Below are positions 7,658 through 11,568 of a stretch of DNA of 11,568 bases, in pieces (position 1 is the first letter of the stretch; the number at the start of each line of letters is the position of its first letter). The notes beneath the pieces are model-generated. The model worked only from the letters and a program-made list of their open reading frames with translations. It was not told where the DNA came from and made no database searches. A program made the translations under genes and the position numbers. Origin of the DNA: Deltaproteobacteria bacterium (GTDB taxonomy: Bacteria > SAR324 > NAC60-12); NCBI GenBank assembly GCA_003541985.1, contig DPLM01000208.1, positions 1 through 11,568 of the forward strand. Direction: 5' to 3'.

Positions 7658-8627
7658 ATGAGAAGCAGAAAAAAAGTTTCGACGGTACCTACCACACCCT
7701 GGCGTGCAAGACTGCATCGCTTGATTTTTGAAGCTGAGACCAAGACCGGAAAAATATTTGATATCATTCTGATGATTCTGATCGCAATCAGCGTGGCTAC
7801 AGTCATGATGGACAGTATTGCAGCCGTTCGAATCGAGTATGGTGAGGTTCTACATAATCTCGAGTGGTTTTTTACGATTGTTTTTGCAATTGAGTATGTC
7901 CTGCGTCTTGTTGCTACACTTCGACCATGGCGCTACGCACTGAGTTTTTTTTGGCCTAGTCGATCTTCTAGCTATACTCCCAAGCTTGATTAGTATCTTA
8001 TTCCCGGGATTCCAATACCTTTTGGTCATTCGAGTCTTCAGAATCATTCGAATTTTACGTATTTTCGAGTTTCTTGACTACCTACGCGAATGGACAATGT
8101 TGTTAAAGGCGCTGCAAGCTAGTCAGGCTCGGATTATGGCTTTTTTATTTTCCATCCTAATTGCCGTAACTTTCCTCGGAGCCTTGATGTACGTTGTAGA
8201 AGGAGAGAAAGCTGGCTTTACGGGTATTCCACGCAGTATTTACTGGGCAATTGTGACTCTGTCAACTGTGGGTTACGGTGATATAGCTCCCCAGACAGGA
8301 TTTGGGCAGTTCGTCGCTGCAATTGTAATGATCTTGAGTTATAGCATGTTGGCTGTGCCTACTGGGATCGTTACGGTACAATTATCGGCTATGCAACGTA
8401 GGCAAGAGCAAAAGTTGACAAGGGCTTGCCAGGCTTGTGGTCAGGATGGACATGATATGGATGTTGATTTCTGCAAGTATTGCGGAGAAAGTCTTGAAAT
8501 AAAGATCATAGAGAACCCTCCAAAGGCCTTGGAACATGAAAAGAATTCCGGCTTTTGCTTGACTGCCAGAGGGCAGATCTGGAAAATAGTTAATAATAAA
8601 TTCAATCTTCAACCAAACAACGAATAA
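7658..8627 (+). pseudogene. Voltage-gated K+ channel (Kv-type, six helices) with zinc ribbon, interrupted by a frameshift
   Basis: Inner-membrane ion channel of the voltage-gated family, split into two frames. The first reaches the TAG at 7991-7993 and would give 111 residues; dropping one T from the eight-T run at 7945-7952 restores a 322-residue channel. The joined protein has S1 (about 34-54), S2 (66-86), S3 across the join (FFGLVDLLAILPS), S4 with R125, R128, R131 and R134 spaced every third residue, S5 (about 157-180), and a pore loop with the K+ filter TVGYGD (203-208). S6 ends near 240. The tail carries CQAC (257-260) and CKYC (272-275), a zinc-ribbon pattern. Start ATG 7658 has AAGGG (7644-7648) 9 bases upstream, overlapping the mnmG stop. 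The downstream half is intact and shows no further damage, so a sequencing error or slippage is as likely as true loss. Confidence 0.88.
7945..7952 (+). other. Eight-T homopolymer at the channel frameshift
   Basis: A run of eight T (AG-T8-GG) sits where the reading frame of the K+ channel must change. Seven T would give Ser-Phe-Phe-Gly-Leu-Val-Asp-Leu-Leu, a normal S3 helix; eight give a premature stop about 40 bases later. The site is typical of homopolymer indel errors, phase-variable tracts and RNA-polymerase slippage, and the sequence alone cannot separate these. Confidence 0.85.
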
Positions 8628-8641
8628 ATGAGAGTTTTCAT

Positions 8642-9529
8642 ATGAGATCATTTTCAATCAATTTAATGCTAATAGCCGGGGCCGCCTTGGTTGGCATAGT
8701 CTACCTTTCAACGTTCATCGTAGATCGTACTCAATTTGCTGTGGAAATACGTTTGGGTGATCCAGTTACTGTTCACATGGAGCCTGGTCTAAAATTCAAA
8801 ATGCCTTTCCTTACAAAAGTTTTTTATGTGGATAATCGACTGCTATCAAATGATTCCGATCCAGGATCAGTATTCACTGAAGACAAAAAAGAAATGATTG
8901 TGGATGCTTACTCAAAATGGAAAGTTTCAGATCCATTAAAATTTTATGAAACCGTTCGAAGCCTAGCCGGTGCTCAATCAAGATTGGATGATATCATCTA
9001 TTCTCAAACAAGGGAGATATTAGGTAAACACACCCTTGTAGAAATTGTGTCTGGTAACCGCCGGGATATACGAGAGACAATTACTACTAACTCTCGTAAA
9101 GCTGCGGAAAGTTTCGGAATCGAGGTTGCCGATGTGAGAATAAAACGAGCAGATTTACCTGAAGCTAATAGCTTAGCAGTTTACGGAAGAATGGAAGCTG
9201 AGCGAAGGAGGCAGGCAAAACTATATCGTTCTGAAGGTGAAGAGCGTTCCTTAGAAATTCGTTCAGCTGCCGACAGAGATAGAGTAAAAATTTTGGCTGA
9301 AGCCAATAAAATTGCTGAAGAATTAAAAGGTACTGCTGATGCGTCTGCTACTGAGATCTATGCTAGCGCCTATCAATTAGACTCTGATTTTTTTGAGTTT
9401 CAGCGATCTCATGATGCCTATCGTCATTCACTTCGTGAGGACACCACCTTGTTACTCAGTTCTGATCAGCCATTTTTCAGATTCCTAAAAGAAGAAGAAC
9501 CCCAAACTAGTCGAAAACAAATCGAGTGA
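8642..9529 (+). CDS. hflC: HflC-like SPFH/prohibitin-family membrane protein
   Basis: A 295-residue SPFH protein. Characterised HflC pairs with HflK in a membrane cage around the FtsH protease and modulates its activity. Residues 8-26 form one N-terminal membrane helix. The SPFH domain follows (about 27-185; QFAVEIRLGDP, EPGLKFKMPF, then DADK-like SDSDPGSVFTEDKKEMIVDAY). A charged coiled-coil segment (RMEAERRRQAKLYRSEGEE, 183-201) matches the HflC signature, and the C-terminal DSDFFEFQRSHDAYRHSL (247-264) is also HflC-like. Start ATG 8642 has GAGAG (8630-8634) 7 bases upstream. It lies 14 bp after the channel gene and directly abuts folC. No hflK is present on its upstream side, where it normally lies, so the partner is elsewhere or absent; it could be a stand-alone HflC-like paralogue. 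Confidence 0.9.
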   Translation: MRSFSINLMLIAGAALVGIVYLSTFIVDRTQFAVEIRLGDPVTVHMEPGLKFKMPFLTKVFYVDNRLLSNDSDPGSVFTEDKKEMIVDAYSKWKVSDPLKFYETVRSLAGAQSRLDDIIYSQTREILGKHTLVEIVSGNRRDIRETITTNSRKAAESFGIEVADVRIKRADLPEANSLAVYGRMEAERRRQAKLYRSEGEERSLEIRSAADRDRVKILAEANKIAEELKGTADASATEIYASAYQLDSDFFEFQRSHDAYRHSLREDTTLLLSSDQPFFRFLKEEEPQTSRKQIE

Positions 9530-10840
9530 TTGAGGTTGGTCAGTCACTACGACGGAATCCTACAGCAATTAGAGGACGAGGCTAATTACGAGCTTTCCGC
9601 CCGATCCAGAGATCTAAGCAAACTGGAGGGTGTTCGCTTCCTGCTGAACCAGCTCGGCAATCCTGAAAAATCCCCTAAAATTGTTCATATTGCGGGCACA
9701 AACGGCAAGGGCTTCACCGCACTCCTTCTTGCAGCTCTCCTGAAACAGGAAGGTTTTAGGACGGGATGCTACACCTCACCTCATCTGGTAGATCTTCGAG
9801 AGCGCGTACAAATTGATGGCCAGTGTGTTGAAAAACAACAATTTGTGGATGCATCGGAGAGAATTTTAGAAATTTCCAGATATTCTCAATGCCCTCACAT
9901 TTCATTCTTTGACTTAATAACGGCAATCGCCTTTAAAGTTTTTGCAACAACCCAATGTGATTGGGTTGTTTTAGAAACTGGATTGGGAGGCAAGGCGGAT
10001 TCGACAAATGTTGCTCCCAAAAAACTCGCAATTCTTACAAAAATTGGCCTAGATCACCAAAAAATTCTTGGCAACAGCATCCTTGAAATTGCTGCTGAAA
10101 AATTGGGTATTGCTCGAAAAGGTTTACCGCTCTTGGTGTCCCAACAAACAAAGATTGTCAGGGAATGGCTTGAGCATCAAACTCGGTTGCAAGAAATACC
10201 CACCCATTGGATAGATGAAACTCCTCGCTATCTTGTTGATCACGATGGACACCGCTTAGCAGCACCCAAAGAAGCTAAAATCTCAGATGTCTCCAGAGAA
10301 TTGGCACTAAAAGCTGTAGAGATTCTGCTACCTACCAAATCGCCAAAACGCAGACAAAAACGAATAGATTTAGCTTTAGAATTTACCCTGATCGGTCGTA
10401 AAAGCCGGCATTATGAAGTCAAAGTGCAGAATGAAAGTTCAGAACATATTTTATCGGAACTGATTCTTGATGGGGCACATAATGTTGATGCCATTGATTC
10501 ATTAATAACTACGCTCTCAGAGTGGCAAATTTCCTGCTATGGGCTCTTGTTAGGAATAGCCAAAGACAAGATGACCATTGAAGCTCGCGATTCTCTTCAA
10601 AAACTTGCCCAAAGGGCACAGCAAGTTGGACTTGTTCAATATAGTTCCAAAAGGGCTGCAGGTCCTTCTGAAATGCTTGAATATCTCGATTTCTCTGGTA
10701 ATTCTGTCAAATTGTTGAGTAGTAGTCTGAATGCTTTGCGGTGGGCTTCTGCAACTGGGACGATTCCTTGGGTTATAACGGGTTCTTTTCATTTCTTGGG
10801 CGAGGTGCTGCCCCTTCTCTCTTTGGATTCTTGCAATTAA
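9530..10840 (+). CDS. folC: Bifunctional folylpolyglutamate synthase / dihydrofolate synthase (FolC)
   Basis: Mur-ligase-family enzyme that adds glutamate to folates (and possibly to dihydropteroate) using ATP; cytosolic. At 436 residues it fits the family. Visible motifs are the P-loop AGTNGKGFTA (55-64), TSPHL (82-86), ETGLGGKADSTN (149-160) with metal-ligand candidate E149, GLDH (173-176), an AAEKLGIARKG stretch, LILDGAHNVDA (311-321), and TGSFHFLGEVL (417-427). The usual Ser after the P-loop GKG is Phe62, and the normally PGR-like motif reads IGRKS (288-292), so the central region is divergent. Translation begins at TTG 9530, immediately after the hflC TGA, or at TTG 9536; no ATG precedes the P-loop, so stop-start coupling to hflC is likely. 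FolC is secure; the exact start and whether both activities are present are not. Confidence 0.94.
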   Translation: MRLVSHYDGILQQLEDEANYELSARSRDLSKLEGVRFLLNQLGNPEKSPKIVHIAGTNGKGFTALLLAALLKQEGFRTGCYTSPHLVDLRERVQIDGQCVEKQQFVDASERILEISRYSQCPHISFFDLITAIAFKVFATTQCDWVVLETGLGGKADSTNVAPKKLAILTKIGLDHQKILGNSILEIAAEKLGIARKGLPLLVSQQTKIVREWLEHQTRLQEIPTHWIDETPRYLVDHDGHRLAAPKEAKISDVSRELALKAVEILLPTKSPKRRQKRIDLALEFTLIGRKSRHYEVKVQNESSEHILSELILDGAHNVDAIDSLITTLSEWQISCYGLLLGIAKDKMTIEARDSLQKLAQRAQQVGLVQYSSKRAAGPSEMLEYLDFSGNSVKLLSSSLNALRWASATGTIPWVITGSFHFLGEVLPLLSLDSCN

Positions 10841-10849
10841 AAATTGCAA
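10831..10849. repeat. Perfect 8-bp inverted repeat over the folC stop codon
   Basis: TTGCAATT-AAA-AATTGCAA forms an uninterrupted 8-bp stem with a 3-base loop and includes the folC TAA stop (10838-10840). It ends only 3 bases before the GGA of the next gene's ribosome site. There is no T-run afterwards, so it is not a standard terminator; it might slow translation or processing between the two genes. Confidence 0.55.
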
Positions 10850-10852
10850 ATC

Positions 10853-10867
10853 GGATAAGCTACTGTG
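10853..10867 (+). promoter_or_regulatory. Ribosome site and GTG start of the M14 peptidase gene
   Basis: GGA at 10853-10855 lies 9 bases before GTG 10865. An in-frame TAA at 10856-10858 rules out any earlier start, and the GTG is followed at once by a signal peptide (Arg-Lys then a hydrophobic run), which fixes this non-ATG codon as the start. Confidence 0.7.
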
Positions 10868-11568
10868 CGAAAATTTTTGACGTTTTTGATCCCTTCTTTA
10901 ATATTCATTAGTTTGAAAAGCGTCTTTGCTTCAGAACAAATTGTTATTAAGGCTGATCGATTGAATGTTCGAGATGGGGTTTGGGGGAAAAAGCTTGGTA
11001 AAGTTTATGAGGGCCAACAGTTTGAGGTCACTCAAGAAAAAGAGGATTGGGCAAAGATTGAATATGAGTTTGGAAAATTTGGGTGGATTTCTTTGGATTA
11101 TGCCAGGCCAGCTTTGGAGGTCGAAGAAGTAAAAAATGTCTCCTTAAGCCAGTTCTGTGCAAAGGTAGATAAAGAGTTAAAAAAACTGGGCTGGAAAGAT
11201 ATAAGTTGTAACTCTGATGACTGGCAGTCCAACTGGTATTCAGAGAAGGGACAACCTCTGATCTACAAAGTTTTTGGAGAGGAAAGCTCCACACACACAA
11301 CCTTTTTGGTGTGTTCAGTTCACTCTGACGAAGAAACGACTTATCATTGTTTCCGCTTCATGGAATTGTTGCGATCAAACCCAGAATTGATTCAGCAAAG
11401 GCTTGTTTTAATACCCCTGCTCAACCCAGATGGATTTTTTAGTCATCCCAGAACGCGAACGAATGCAAATGGAGTAGATTTAAATCGTAATTTGCCAACA
11501 AAAGATTGGGCTACTTTGGCGCATAGGCAGTGGAAGTGGTCCTATCAACAAAATCCACGCTACAATCC
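10865..11568 (+). CDS. Secreted SH3-domain M14-family zinc carboxypeptidase/amidase, N-terminal part
   Basis: Exported zinc peptidase; 234 codons are present and the C-terminus is beyond the right edge. Residues 1-22 are a Sec signal peptide (RK, then hydrophobic FLTFLIPSLIFISL, cleavage probably after VFA-22). Residues about 26-82 form a bacterial SH3 domain (LNVRDG, WAKIEYEFGKFGWIS), a fold that often binds cell-wall peptides. The M14 catalytic domain starts near residue 120: zinc ligands H153 and E156 in SVHSDE, LLNPDGFF (186-192), then TNANGVDLNRNLP (199-211) with N207/R208 that hold the substrate carboxylate. The second zinc His and the catalytic Glu are off-window. The SH3-M14 combination suggests trimming of peptidoglycan stem peptides, as in MpaA-like or DL-carboxypeptidase enzymes; that is inference. 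It lies 24 bp after folC. Confidence 0.92.
   Translation, partial: MRKFLTFLIPSLIFISLKSVFASEQIVIKADRLNVRDGVWGKKLGKVYEGQQFEVTQEKEDWAKIEYEFGKFGWISLDYARPALEVEEVKNVSLSQFCAKVDKELKKLGWKDISCNSDDWQSNWYSEKGQPLIYKVFGEESSTHTTFLVCSVHSDEETTYHCFRFMELLRSNPELIQQRLVLIPLLNPDGFFSHPRTRTNANGVDLNRNLPTKDWATLAHRQWKWSYQQNPRYN

Noticed and set aside
7986..8627. A separate channel gene starting at TTG 7986
   Set aside because: The start would fall inside the S3 helix and the missing S1-S3 part is directly upstream in another frame, so this is the second half of one split gene.
11028..11300. 90-codon open frame on the minus strand
   Set aside because: It is antisense to the SH3-M14 gene, which has a signal peptide, SH3 domain and zinc motif in the plus frame.

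Overview
The window comes from a moderately AT-rich bacterial chromosome, about 40-45% GC by eye. It is almost wholly coding, with short gaps. Protein content points to a Gram-negative, proteobacteria-like organism: an HflC-type SPFH protein, a proteobacterial-style PdxA, a very E. coli-like MnmG, and a secreted M14 peptidase. A marine delta/SAR324-type lineage would fit the style of the accessory proteins, but that is a guess and no marker here proves it. I see no rRNA, tRNA, CRISPR array, insertion sequence or clear prophage.

Layout. Bases 1-351 (minus strand) hold the first 117 codons of a pteridine-reductase-like short-chain dehydrogenase that runs off the left edge. Everything after it is on the plus strand. 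The divergent gene pdxA (361-1386) begins only 9 bases from the dehydrogenase start. Next is a two-gene unit joined by an ATGA overlap: a 728-residue protein with a metallo-beta-lactamase core and two degenerate cyclic-nucleotide-binding-like domains (1434-3620), then a complete tyrosine recombinase (3617-4573). A 191-bp AT-rich spacer leads to a single gene (4765-5613) for a J-domain protein with HEAT-like helices and a GspE/MshE-N-like tail.

A tight run then starts at 5732: mnmG, a six-helix voltage-gated K+ channel gene split by a +1 frameshift at a run of eight T, an hflC-like gene, folC, and a signal-peptide SH3-M14 carboxypeptidase cut by the right edge. Gaps in this run are 12, 14, 0 and 24 bp, so it is probably one transcription unit.

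How the genes relate. Most are housekeeping (vitamin B6, tRNA wobble modification, folate polyglutamylation) or membrane/envelope functions (channel, SPFH protein, peptidase). Three touch folate: the pteridine-reductase-like enzyme, MnmG (which uses methylene-tetrahydrofolate) and FolC. The parts most worth a second look are the metallo-beta-lactamase/recombinase pair, the J-domain fusion, and the channel frameshift, which could be a sequencing error, a real mutation or slippage.
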